A stretch of DNA of 28,612 nucleotides, taken from positions 1-28,612 of the IMG/VR virus record IMGVR_UViG_3300006334_000053. The stretch is one strand, 5' to 3'. The notes under the pieces are model-generated. The model did no database searches, had not been told where the DNA came from, and saw only the letters and a list, made by a program, of their open reading frames with translations. The stretch comes from a virus. This document shows, piece by piece, positions 8,351 to 16,119 of the stretch (positions are counted from its first letter, which is position 1; every line of letters starts with the position of its first letter). The translations under genes and the position numbers were made by a program.

Positions 8351-8728
8351 ATGGCACAAGTACATGAAATGATTTATATGAAAATGACAAATGGTGAATA
8401 TGTTTATGGCACTAATAAAGCAATTGGTCTTTATAGTGTTGAAAATAATTGTGAATGCGAATATGAGTTTGACCATGTACCCGCAATGAAACTATCTGGT
8501 CAAGGTGGATATTCAGAAGGGTCTACTGCATTTAAATATTTAGGTAGAGAAAAACAATTTAATGAAGATGGTACAACAGAGATAATAGTAAAACATGACC
8601 CCATGTCAGTATCACAACCCATGAGTCAAGAGGTTTTGTACAAAGATGTAAATGGTGAAACCAAAGTACATAAAACTCATGGTTGGGACTATAACACAGG
8701 TAAATTTATAACAGTGGAGAAATGGTAG
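8351..8728 (+). CDS. Hypothetical protein
   Basis: A 125-residue soluble protein with no motif I recognise. It contains a CECEYEFDH segment and is rich in Gly, Tyr and His, and looks mostly beta. A GGGAAA sequence precedes the ATG. It starts immediately after the preceding stop and the next small gene begins right after its own stop, so it belongs to the same tightly packed run. Confidence 0.75.
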   Translation: MAQVHEMIYMKMTNGEYVYGTNKAIGLYSVENNCECEYEFDHVPAMKLSGQGGYSEGSTAFKYLGREKQFNEDGTTEIIVKHDPMSVSQPMSQEVLYKDVNGETKVHKTHGWDYNTGKFITVEKW

Positions 8729-8836
8729 ATGGAACTAATAGGAATATTTATCCTTGTTATACCTTTTGTAATTGGTTATCTAGTAGGTAAACAAGCAGGT
8801 ATAAAAGAAGCACAAAATAATGATAGAGTGGATTGA
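8729..8836 (+). CDS. Tiny single-pass membrane protein
   Basis: A 35-residue reading frame directly after the preceding TAG, beginning MELIGIFILVIPFVIGYLVG, a complete membrane helix, then a short charged tail. GGAGAAATGG upstream includes a usable ribosome site. It overlaps the next tiny gene by 17 nt. The helix and its place in a chain of adjoining frames support it, but it is short enough to need proteomic proof. Confidence 0.5.
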   Translation: MELIGIFILVIPFVIGYLVGKQAGIKEAQNNDRVD

Positions 8837-8975
8837 AGCAATCTTACAAATGATAGGTATACTAACTTTAGTATATCTGTTTACCATATGGGGACTAAGT
8901 GGTGGTTTTAAAAAATTCTTTACATTTAAAAAGAAAAAGAAAAATGATGTAAACAGTGGTGCCAAGTTTGGGTAA
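8820..8975 (+). CDS. Tiny membrane protein with lysine-rich tail
   Basis: A 51-residue frame, MIEWIEAILQMIGILTLVYL and onward, with one membrane helix (about residues 9-25), a Gly-Gly-Phe turn and a Lys-rich segment. It overlaps the previous tiny gene in another frame. The positive residues after the helix suggest that side faces the cytoplasm. Function is unknown. Confidence 0.5.
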   Translation: MIEWIEAILQMIGILTLVYLFTIWGLSGGFKKFFTFKKKKKNDVNSGAKFG

Positions 8976-9087
8976 GAAAACAAAAAAAGAAATCGAACAA
9001 CAAAGACAACACAACAAAATGATGAAAAAATATCGCAAGATATTTAAAGAACAGGGTTGTATGCATTGGAGAGATTCTTCTGGTTGA
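8959..9087 (+). CDS. Possible tiny basic protein
   Basis: A frame of about 42 residues with no ATG start; GTG at 8959 or TTG at 8968 are the options. The product is very basic (GKKTKKEIEQQRQHNKMMKK) and ends in CMHWRDSSG. It overlaps the previous gene and its end covers the -35 box of the next promoter. Support is only continuity of packing and a plausible composition. Confidence 0.35.
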   Translation: MPSLGKKTKKEIEQQRQHNKMMKKYRKIFKEQGCMHWRDSSG

Positions 9088-9112
9088 CTTTGTTTGTTTA
9101 ATAATGTATAAT
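9084..9112 (+). promoter_or_regulatory. Sigma70-like promoter of the primase-like gene
   Basis: TTGACT at 9084-9089, a 17-bp spacer and TATAAT at 9107-9112. The ATG at 9121 is only 8 nt downstream of the -10 box, so transcription would start almost at the start codon (leaderless or nearly so). Confidence 0.65.
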
Positions 9113-9120
9113 GACAGGTG

Positions 9121-10074
9121 ATGTATAGTTTAACAATATTCAAAAATACTTATGACAATAAGACTCATAGAACTATGAGTTTTGATTCATGGGATAAATT
9201 TGAAGAGTTGCTATACAAATTATCTAATGAACGAGGTGCAAAAGGTGGAAATAATAGTTCTGCTCTTATTAGTCCTGCTAGGTTTGACGAAGGTCGGACA
9301 AGAAGTAATAAGAGTGTTAATAAATGGGGTGCTTGGTCTTGTCTTGATGTTGATAGTTATATACTTGCTGATACATCTGGCGATGTTCTTGTGCAATTAA
9401 AAAAAGAGTTGTATGAAAAGTTTGGTGCTTATCATTATGTATGTTATAGTACTGCATCATCTACAGAAAAACGACCAAAGTTTCGTTTAGTCTTTCCTCT
9501 CACTAAAGAAGTAGATGCGAAAGACTTATCACATTTCTGGTTTGCGATGAACAAACAATTCAAAGAGATTGGTGACGAACAAACAAAAGACCTTGCTCGT
9601 ATGTATTATGTACCTGCACAATATCCAAATGCATTTAATTTTATCTTCACTAATGATGGTGTCAAACTTGACCCAGAAATGTTAATGGAAAAACATTCTT
9701 ATATTGAAAACAAGGGTGTAAACTTTCTAGATAGATTACCACCAGAATTACAGAAAGCAGTTGTTGAACATCGTAAAAGCAAACTAAATAATACTAACGT
9801 CAATTGGTCTAGTTATAGAGATTGTCCTTTCTGGTCAAAGAAACTTGAAACAGAATATCGAACTATAACAGAAAGTGGTTGGTATTATAAAATGTATCAG
9901 ATTATGGTCGCAACATCTGGTAATGCAGTATCGAAAGGTTACCCAATTACTGCTCAACAAGTCGCAACTCTATGCAAAGAGTTTGATGCAGAAACTGGTG
10001 GTTGGTATAAAAACAGAGATATGGTACGAGAAGCAGATAGGGCACTAGAATATGTCTACAGAAACAGAAACTAA
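9121..10074 (+). CDS. Primase-like replication protein (AEP-type domain)
   Basis: A 317-residue protein. Residues 71-130 (numbered from an alternative GTG start at 9118) resemble the archaeo-eukaryotic primase fold of phage replication proteins: WSCLDVDSY supplies a DxD metal site (D77, D79), and VCYSTASS with RPKFRLVFPLT resembles the second motif. In relatives I remember that motif as STHSHT followed by PR-RL; here the His residues are replaced. There is no DnaG-type zinc finger or TOPRIM domain, unlike T4 gp61, and no helicase domain. Its place beside the UvsX/gp41 block suggests the primase role, but an inactive or different function is possible. Start ATG 9121, with GTG 9118 as alternative. 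Confidence 0.55.
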   Translation: MYSLTIFKNTYDNKTHRTMSFDSWDKFEELLYKLSNERGAKGGNNSSALISPARFDEGRTRSNKSVNKWGAWSCLDVDSYILADTSGDVLVQLKKELYEKFGAYHYVCYSTASSTEKRPKFRLVFPLTKEVDAKDLSHFWFAMNKQFKEIGDEQTKDLARMYYVPAQYPNAFNFIFTNDGVKLDPEMLMEKHSYIENKGVNFLDRLPPELQKAVVEHRKSKLNNTNVNWSSYRDCPFWSKKLETEYRTITESGWYYKMYQIMVATSGNAVSKGYPITAQQVATLCKEFDAETGGWYKNRDMVREADRALEYVYRNRN

Positions 10075-11020
10075 AGTTGTGAAAATATTAGTTACAGGTG
10101 GCGCAGGGTTTATTGGTAGTCATTTAATGCATTCTTTGTTAACAGAAGAATATGATTTATATTGTGTTGGTATTGATAACTTTAATAATTACTATGACCC
10201 ACAATTAAAACAAGATAGATGTAATGCATTTGGATTAGAAATAAGAAATTGTGATTTAAACGATTTTGAAAAACTAGATTATCTTTTTGCGGATTATGAA
10301 CCTGATATTGTCGTGCATTTAGCGGCACGTGCTGGAGTTCGCCAAAGTGTCGGCAACGAACACTTGTATCATAGAGATAATATAGATGGCACACAAAATT
10401 TAATTAACGTATGTAAGTTACATAACGTCACCAAAGTAATTTATGCATCAACATCATCTGTCTATAGTGGCACAAAAACATTGCCATGGACAGAAGAGAT
10501 AGTTCAACCACATCAAAAAAATCCATATGCATACACTAAGTATGTAAATGAGTGTCAGTTTAAAATGTCTGGTCTACATAATATAGGTCTAAGATTTTTT
10601 ACAGTATATGGACCATGGGGTAGACCCGACATGGCATTGTATGATATGACAAAAGATATCGTTGCTGGTAATCCTGTTAGGGCATTTAATTGGGGTCTAA
10701 TGAAAAGAGACTTTACGTATATATCTGATATTATTGCTGGTATTAAATTATGTATTTTTAATCAAGACATACGTTCAGATGAAATCTTTAATATCGGTAG
10801 AGGCAAACAAGTCGACCTAATACATTTTATAAATAGAATAGGAATTGAATTAAATAGAGAACCAGATATTATAAAAACACCACCACATCCTGCAGACGTA
10901 CTTGAAACTTGGAGTAATACATCTAAGATTGAAAAAATTGGATATCAACCAGTAGTTGATATTGAAGAAGGTGTTGCAGAGTTTGTAAGTTGGTACAAAG
11001 ATTATCATGAGGTTAATTAA
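10052..11020 (+). CDS. UDP-glucuronate 4-epimerase-like NAD-dependent epimerase
   Basis: Extended short-chain dehydrogenase of 322 residues. It has the NAD-binding TGGAGFIGSH, the IDNFNNYYDPQLK signature typical of UDP-glucuronate 4-epimerases, catalytic Ser/Thr in ASTSSVYSG and YAYTK (YxxxK), and FFTVYGPWGRPDMAL followed by KRDFTYISD. The expected reaction converts UDP-glucuronate to UDP-galacturonate. The next gene is a UDP-glucose 6-dehydrogenase homologue that would supply the substrate, so the pair forms a short pathway for acidic sugar nucleotides, perhaps to modify surface glycans or DNA. It overlaps the primase-like gene by 23 nt. Confidence 0.88.
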   Translation: MSTETETKVVKILVTGGAGFIGSHLMHSLLTEEYDLYCVGIDNFNNYYDPQLKQDRCNAFGLEIRNCDLNDFEKLDYLFADYEPDIVVHLAARAGVRQSVGNEHLYHRDNIDGTQNLINVCKLHNVTKVIYASTSSVYSGTKTLPWTEEIVQPHQKNPYAYTKYVNECQFKMSGLHNIGLRFFTVYGPWGRPDMALYDMTKDIVAGNPVRAFNWGLMKRDFTYISDIIAGIKLCIFNQDIRSDEIFNIGRGKQVDLIHFINRIGIELNREPDIIKTPPHPADVLETWSNTSKIEKIGYQPVVDIEEGVAEFVSWYKDYHEVN

Positions 11021-11913
11021 TGAATATGAATGATTTTAAAGAAGGTATACCTATGCCTAACAAAGAGCAAAAAATAAAATTAGGTATTGTCGGTCATGGT
11101 TTTGTTGGTAAAGCAGTTGATTATGCATTTACTCATGAATTACTTGAAAAATATATTGTAGACCCAAAGTATAACTACTCTATTGACGATTTATGTAGAG
11201 AAGGGCCGACTTTGACTTTTATTACTGCACCAACACCAATGCATGATAATGGTACAGTAGATGCATTAATAGTTGAAGATGCAGTTTTAAAACTTATAGA
11301 ACATACTGCGAGTATTGTTGTTATAAAATCAACAATCACACCCGATATAATTAATAGGTTGTACAATTCTATACATGACCAAGATAAAATTAGACTTACT
11401 TACAACCCAGAGTTTTTGACAGAAAATAATTCTGTAGAACAATTTATATATGCACCGCATCACATATTAGGTGGTGTATCTCCAGATGCATGTAGTAAGG
11501 TATCTGAATTTTATCAGATGTTTAGTATGTGTGTAAGTACACAATTTTTTACAATGACACCACAAGAAGCATCTTTTGTTAAGTATGCAATCAATAGTTT
11601 TCTTGGAATGAAAGTAACATTCTTTAACCAACTACATGATGCGGCACTTGACTTTAGTTGTAGTCCACAAAGAATTATTAATTCTGTATCTGCAGATAAA
11701 CGAATAGGTTTTGCACATACTCGTGTGCCTGGGTTTGACGGAAAGAAAGGTTTTGGTGGCGCATGTCTACCAAAAGATATGAATGCATTTGTTAAATTTA
11801 ATGAAAACTTGACTTTGATTGCCGAGTCTGTTAAAATAAACAACAAAATGCGAGAAGAGTATGAACTCGATGAACGAGAGAAATCTAACAACATAAATTT
11901 TGAGGATAAATAA
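11020..11913 (+). CDS. Shortened UDP-glucose/nucleotide-sugar 6-dehydrogenase
   Basis: A 297-residue protein with the NAD-binding GIVGHGFVGKAV, YNPEFLTE, the central FVKYAINSFLGMKVTFFNQL helix and the catalytic cysteine in GFGGACLPKD. These match the UDP-glucose/GDP-mannose dehydrogenase family, which oxidises the sugar C6 to the acid. Normal members have about 390-450 residues; here the C-terminal UDP-binding domain is absent and the protein ends soon after the central domain. There is no sign of a frameshift, so this may be a natural short form. ATG 11020 follows GAGG; a second possible start is 11053. Its start overlaps the epimerase stop. Confidence 0.85.
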   Translation: MNMNDFKEGIPMPNKEQKIKLGIVGHGFVGKAVDYAFTHELLEKYIVDPKYNYSIDDLCREGPTLTFITAPTPMHDNGTVDALIVEDAVLKLIEHTASIVVIKSTITPDIINRLYNSIHDQDKIRLTYNPEFLTENNSVEQFIYAPHHILGGVSPDACSKVSEFYQMFSMCVSTQFFTMTPQEASFVKYAINSFLGMKVTFFNQLHDAALDFSCSPQRIINSVSADKRIGFAHTRVPGFDGKKGFGGACLPKDMNAFVKFNENLTLIAESVKINNKMREEYELDEREKSNNINFEDK

Positions 11914-11914
11914 T

Positions 11915-12964
11915 ATGGCATCTATAATGGATAAGTTGAAGAAAAATTCAACACTAGGAAATACTGCAGTACTTTCTGATTCTAAATTTTTTACTGAATC
12001 AGATATGGTAACTACAGACGTACCCATGATTAATGTAGCATTGAGTGGTAACTTTGATGGTGGTGTAATGCCAGGACTTACTGTTCTTGCTGGTCCAAGT
12101 AAACACTTTAAAACATCTTTTGCATTAAAGATGGCATCATCTTATTTAAAAGAAAAGAAAGATGCAGTACTATTATTTTATGATTCAGAGTTTGGTTCAC
12201 CACAATCTTATTTTGAACAATTTGATATTGATACAAAAAGAGTTTTACATACACCTATTACTAACGTAGAAGAATTAAAGTTTGACTTAATTAGACAACT
12301 AGAAGAATTAGAAAGAAATGATGATGTAATAGTTGTAATCGATTCTATCGGTAACCTTGCAAGTAAAAAAGAACTTGAAGATACATTCAATGAAAAGTCT
12401 GTTGCAGATATGTCTCGTGCAAAATCATTGAAAGGTTTATTTAGAATGACAACGCCTTATTTAAAAATGAAAAACATACCACTTCTTGCAGTAAATCATA
12501 CTTATAAAGAAATTGGTTTGTTCCCTAAAGACGTTGTTGGTGGTGGTACTGGTATCTATTATTCTGCAGACAACATTTGGATTATAGGTAGAAGACAACA
12601 AAAAACAGGTACAGAAGTTACTGGTTATGAATTTGTTGTTAACATTGAAAAGAGTAGATATGTCAAAGAGAAATCTAAAATACCTATCGCAGTATCATGG
12701 GAAGGTGGCATAGAAAGATTTAGTGGTCTACTTGATGTTGCACTTGCTGGTGGTTATGTAGTAAAACCTAGTAATGGTTGGTACCAAGTAGTCAACAAAG
12801 AATCTGGTGAAATGATTGGCAGTAAACTAAGAGAAAAAGATACTTTAACAAGTGAGTTCTGGAATCCTATCTTTGCTGATACAGACTTCAAAGAGTTTGT
12901 TAAAAGTCAGTACTCGATTGGTCTACAGTCAAAAGTAGATATGGAAGAAATCGTTAGTGAATGA
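11915..12964 (+). CDS. uvsX: UvsX-like RecA recombinase
   Basis: RecA-family strand-exchange protein used in phage recombination-dependent replication. It has Walker A GPSKHFKT (residues 60-67; T4 UvsX has GPSKSFKS), Walker B VIVVIDSIGN and GGTGIYYSADN. I chose ATG 11915, which has GAGG 9 nt upstream inside the end of the previous gene; an earlier TTG at 11900 is less likely. The protein has 349 residues, in the usual range. Downstream frames overlap it and lead into the gp41 helicase, the same functional grouping as in T4. Confidence 0.93.
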   Translation: MASIMDKLKKNSTLGNTAVLSDSKFFTESDMVTTDVPMINVALSGNFDGGVMPGLTVLAGPSKHFKTSFALKMASSYLKEKKDAVLLFYDSEFGSPQSYFEQFDIDTKRVLHTPITNVEELKFDLIRQLEELERNDDVIVVIDSIGNLASKKELEDTFNEKSVADMSRAKSLKGLFRMTTPYLKMKNIPLLAVNHTYKEIGLFPKDVVGGGTGIYYSADNIWIIGRRQQKTGTEVTGYEFVVNIEKSRYVKEKSKIPIAVSWEGGIERFSGLLDVALAGGYVVKPSNGWYQVVNKESGEMIGSKLREKDTLTSEFWNPIFADTDFKEFVKSQYSIGLQSKVDMEEIVSE

Positions 12965-13340
12965 TATCGTAGATAAACTTAGTGAAGGCATTCACTATGA
13001 AATTATTCCAAGTTCGTTAGATGAAAAGGGTTGGGACGTAAGACTGCTAGAAGAGTTTCCCGAAACTGTTATACGTTATGGTAATGTTGCATTCGATGGT
13101 AAACAAGATGCACTTACTTTTAACTATAATATAGTTAGCAGTCCTGACCCTGAGTTAGAAATAGAAGGTAACTTTCAGTTCCAAGAGTACTGTGGAAGAA
13201 TACTAAGTAATATTATAGAGGCATCTATTGCCGATGGGTCAATGATGGCATGGGATAAAGAGAACGAAGAAGTTCTTGCAACAAAAGAAAATTTAGAATG
13301 GGCAGAAAATGAATATAAATCTAGAACAGACGATACTTAG
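12957..13340 (+). CDS. Hypothetical protein between UvsX and gp41
   Basis: A 127-residue acidic protein starting with GTG at 12957, overlapping the UvsX stop by 8 nt and the helicase start by 32 nt. It has no membrane helix and no motif I recognise. T4 has gp40, a membrane-bound head chaperone, in this slot, but this protein is soluble and looks unrelated. The overlaps on both sides suggest that it is translated with UvsX and gp41 and may serve replication. Confidence 0.75.
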   Translation: MNDIVDKLSEGIHYEIIPSSLDEKGWDVRLLEEFPETVIRYGNVAFDGKQDALTFNYNIVSSPDPELEIEGNFQFQEYCGRILSNIIEASIADGSMMAWDKENEEVLATKENLEWAENEYKSRTDDT

Positions 13341-14697
13341 AAATCTTCTCACCAATGAAGAATACACACGTAGAGTATTACCATTTCTAGCACCTGATTA
13401 TTTCGAAGGTGTTTACAAAGACTTATTTAAAGAAGTCGCAAAGTTTGTATCTAAGTATAATAAGATACCAACTCTTGAATCATTTAAAATTGAAGTCGAT
13501 GAAGGCAACAGATTAAGTGAAGAAAACTATCGACAGGCAATTGAAATGTTGCCTAATATTTTTACTGCTGAATCTGAAAATCTAGACTGGTTAGTTGAAA
13601 GAACTGAAAAGTGGTGTCAAGACCGTTCTGTATATAATGCAGTTATGGAATCTATATCTATCATCGATGGTAAACATGCAACACTTCAAAAGAATGCAAT
13701 ACCCGATGTTCTATCGAAAGCACTTGGTGTTTCTTTTGATACTAATATTGGTCACGATTATCTTGAACAAGTAGATGAACGTTATGATTATTATCATGAA
13801 CAAGAAGAACGAATACCATTTGACTTAGATAACTTTAATAAAATAACTAAAGGTGGTTTACCAAACAAAACTTTAAACATTGCTCTTGCAGGTACTGGTG
13901 TTGGTAAATCTTTATTCATGTGTCACTTAGCATCTAATATATTATCACAAGGTAGAAACGTCTTATATATTACTATGGAAATGGCAGAAGAAAAAATTGC
14001 AGAAAGAATCGATGCTAACTTATTAAATATACCAATCGACCAGATTGAGAATCTATCTAAAGATATGTTTAAAGATAAAGTATCTCAGATAACTGCAAAG
14101 ACAGATGGTAAATTAATTATCAAAGAATATCCAACAGGTCAAGCAAACACTTCACACTTTCGTGCATTACTCAATGAATTAAAACTTAAGAAAAACTTTA
14201 TACCAGAAATAATCTTCGTTGACTATCTAAACATATGTGCATCAAGTAGAATGAAGATGATTGGTGGTAGTATCAACTCTTATTCTTATATCAAGAGTAT
14301 TGCAGAAGAAATGCGAGGTCTTGCAGTAGAATTTAATGTCCCGATTATGAGTGCAACACAAACAAACAGAAGTGGTTTTACTAGTGACGACCCTGGTCTA
14401 GAAGATACTTCTGAATCGTTTGGTTTGCCAGCAACTGCTGACTTAATGTTTGCATTAATATCAAATGAAGAATTAAATACAATGGGTAAGATACTTGTTA
14501 AACAATTGAAAAACAGATATAACGACCCAACTAAATACAATAGATTTACACTAAAAGTTGATAGAAGTAAAATGCGATTAGCAGATGATGATAATCAAAA
14601 CGTTGTAGTAAATAATGATGATACACCTGTATTTGATAAGTCAACATCAGGTGAACGAGTGAGTTCAGAAAAATTTAAAGATTTTAAATGGGAATAG
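13309..14697 (+). CDS. 41: Replicative DNA helicase, DnaB type (gp41-like)
   Basis: A 462-residue protein close to T4 gp41 (475 aa), the hexameric helicase that unwinds DNA ahead of the fork. Its N-terminal domain starts NLEQTILRNLL, as in DnaB-type N-domains. The ATPase domain has Walker A AGTGVGKS (residues 194-201), YITMEMAEE (motif 1a) and EIIFVDYLN (Walker B). It overlaps the unknown gene upstream and the small membrane gene downstream by 10 nt. In T4 the helicase works with primase gp61; the primase-like protein at 9121 is the only candidate partner here. Confidence 0.93.
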   Translation: MNINLEQTILRNLLTNEEYTRRVLPFLAPDYFEGVYKDLFKEVAKFVSKYNKIPTLESFKIEVDEGNRLSEENYRQAIEMLPNIFTAESENLDWLVERTEKWCQDRSVYNAVMESISIIDGKHATLQKNAIPDVLSKALGVSFDTNIGHDYLEQVDERYDYYHEQEERIPFDLDNFNKITKGGLPNKTLNIALAGTGVGKSLFMCHLASNILSQGRNVLYITMEMAEEKIAERIDANLLNIPIDQIENLSKDMFKDKVSQITAKTDGKLIIKEYPTGQANTSHFRALLNELKLKKNFIPEIIFVDYLNICASSRMKMIGGSINSYSYIKSIAEEMRGLAVEFNVPIMSATQTNRSGFTSDDPGLEDTSESFGLPATADLMFALISNEELNTMGKILVKQLKNRYNDPTKYNRFTLKVDRSKMRLADDDNQNVVVNNDDTPVFDKSTSGERVSSEKFKDFKWE

Positions 14698-14891
14698 TAG
14701 ATAAAGTAAAAGACACATTATGGGGTGCGCCAGACAAAGGTATATCTGGTGAACCAGACCCAGAAGAATTAAGTGTTGACAATGCATATAAAACTAGATG
14801 GATATGGTATCATACTATCTTAGGGATTGAGTTGTTAATAGTTATCTTAATACAGTTAGCAATATTAGTTGTGTTAGCAGTAAAATTATAG
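14688..14891 (+). CDS. Small membrane protein
   Basis: A 67-residue protein with a soluble N-terminus (about 40 residues, Gly/Pro/Asp-rich) and one strong C-terminal membrane helix, with LGIELLIVILIQLAILVVLA near the end. It begins inside the last codons of gp41 and shares its transcript. Function is unknown; the tail-anchored layout would place the N-terminus in the cytoplasm. Confidence 0.7.
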   Translation: MGIVDKVKDTLWGAPDKGISGEPDPEELSVDNAYKTRWIWYHTILGIELLIVILIQLAILVVLAVKL

Positions 14892-14899
14892 GAGAAAAT

Positions 14900-15166
14900 A
14901 TGGCAGATATAAAAACTGTTGTGACTACATATGGAGAATACATAGGCGAAATTGAAGAAGGAGCAGATGTAATCAGATTAAAAAACCCTAGAATGGTTAT
15001 ACAATCTCAAGAAGGTTTTGGTTTTGCAAAAGGAGTTTGTGTAACTTCTGTAGAATCACCAGAAGAAATTATACTTAAGAAACCACAAGTTGTTTTAGTT
15101 GTTGATACTCATGCAGATGTTAAAAAAGCATATGAAGAAGCAACATCGGTAATAGAAAGAGTTTAA
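14900..15166 (+). CDS. Small beta-barrel (Sm-like?) hypothetical protein
   Basis: An 88-residue protein. TTYGEYIGEIEEGADVIRLKNPRMV has the look of the first strands of an Sm/LSm-type barrel (a loop-closing Gly-Glu-Tyr-Ile segment followed by a LKNPR turn), and the C-terminal half ends in a helix. The Sm link is a fold-level guess; if right, it could bind RNA. AGGAG lies just before the ATG, and the stop overlaps the next ATG by one base. Confidence 0.7.
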   Translation: MADIKTVVTTYGEYIGEIEEGADVIRLKNPRMVIQSQEGFGFAKGVCVTSVESPEEIILKKPQVVLVVDTHADVKKAYEEATSVIERV

Positions 15167-15840
15167 TGAAAGTATTAATTACTGGACATACTTCTGGTAT
15201 TGGTAAAGCAATACTAGAAAACTGTCCTAGTAATTATGAAGTGCAAGGCATTTCTCGTACAACAGGTTATGACATTGTTAATAATCTTGCAGATGTTCTT
15301 GGTTTCATAAAAGAATACCAACCAGATGTATTCTTCAATAATGTTTGGGGAGATGGCAATCAAAATCAGATTGCTACTTGGTTTGTAGATAGATTTGAAA
15401 AAGGTGTTATGATTACAACTGGTTCTGTTCTTGCATATACTCATCTAGCAGATAATCTTGATGGATTTTATGATGGTCTAATAAGTCAACCATATATGCA
15501 CTATAGTGATACTAAAGCAAAATTATTACTAGAAGCATTTATGTGGAAAGTAAGAAATAAAGAAGCAAAAAATGTATACTGGACAAACTATAGTCTTGGT
15601 ATGACTAAAACTGGTTTAACAAATAGAGACACGAATGGTGACTTTGACCCAACAAAACACGAAGACTATCCAATGTTAGACCCAGATGATGTTGCTCAGA
15701 GAATGTGGAGAGACGTAGAAAATAAATTATACTTAGAACAGTTTGAAGTTGCAATTGAACAAAACAGAGATTGGAAAGATAGAAGTAGAGTAGAAGTTTT
15801 TATGGACTTAGTTACAAACCTAGAAATTTATGGTGCATAA
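15166..15840 (+). CDS. Short-chain dehydrogenase/reductase
   Basis: A 224-residue Rossmann-fold enzyme with the NAD(P) motif TGHTSGIG at the N-terminus, FNNVWGDGN in place of the usual NNAG, a catalytic Ser in TTGSVLAYT, and the YSDTK (YxxxK) pair. Catalytic residues are therefore present. The substrate is unknown; a sugar-nucleotide or other small ketone is likely from the family. It sits in a run of overlapping genes between the helicase module and the DUF3310 gene. Confidence 0.85.
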   Translation: MKVLITGHTSGIGKAILENCPSNYEVQGISRTTGYDIVNNLADVLGFIKEYQPDVFFNNVWGDGNQNQIATWFVDRFEKGVMITTGSVLAYTHLADNLDGFYDGLISQPYMHYSDTKAKLLLEAFMWKVRNKEAKNVYWTNYSLGMTKTGLTNRDTNGDFDPTKHEDYPMLDPDDVAQRMWRDVENKLYLEQFEVAIEQNRDWKDRSRVEVFMDLVTNLEIYGA

Positions 15841-16119
15841 ATGACTGAGTATAGCGAAGCAGTAGAACAACAAAAACTATTACTTGAAGTAGAAAAATGG
15901 GCGAAAGGCATTAGTTGTATACATTTTCATTCACTAACATCAATGCATTATGATACTGCAGAAACTAAAGCAGAACTAATAAAAAATGGAGCAGTTACAG
16001 ACACAACATACAATAATGGACTTATTATCAGAACAAGAAATGATAAAGAAGTTTGTAGATTTGGTATAGAAAGAACAGGTGATGATTTAATAAATTGGTA
16101 TGGCAGAAATAGTAATTAA
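15841..16119 (+). CDS. Hypothetical protein
   Basis: A 92-residue soluble protein starting directly after the dehydrogenase stop and overlapping the next gene by 20 nt. It contains ISCIHFHSLTSMHYD, with several closely spaced His residues, but no motif I can assign. Position suggests co-expression with the neighbouring oxygenase-like gene. Confidence 0.7.
   Translation: MTEYSEAVEQQKLLLEVEKWAKGISCIHFHSLTSMHYDTAETKAELIKNGAVTDTTYNNGLIIRTRNDKEVCRFGIERTGDDLINWYGRNSN

Noticed and set aside
10828-10835. TATAAATA late-promoter box on the forward strand
   Set aside because: It lies inside the epimerase gene about 190 nt before the next start; in AT-rich coding DNA such a match is expected by chance.
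11900-11914. TTG start for UvsX
   Set aside because: The ATG at 11915 follows GAGG at 9 nt and needs no unusual start codon.
14776-14810. TTGACA within the small membrane gene after gp41 as a promoter
   Set aside because: No acceptable -10 box occurs at 16-18 nt spacing.
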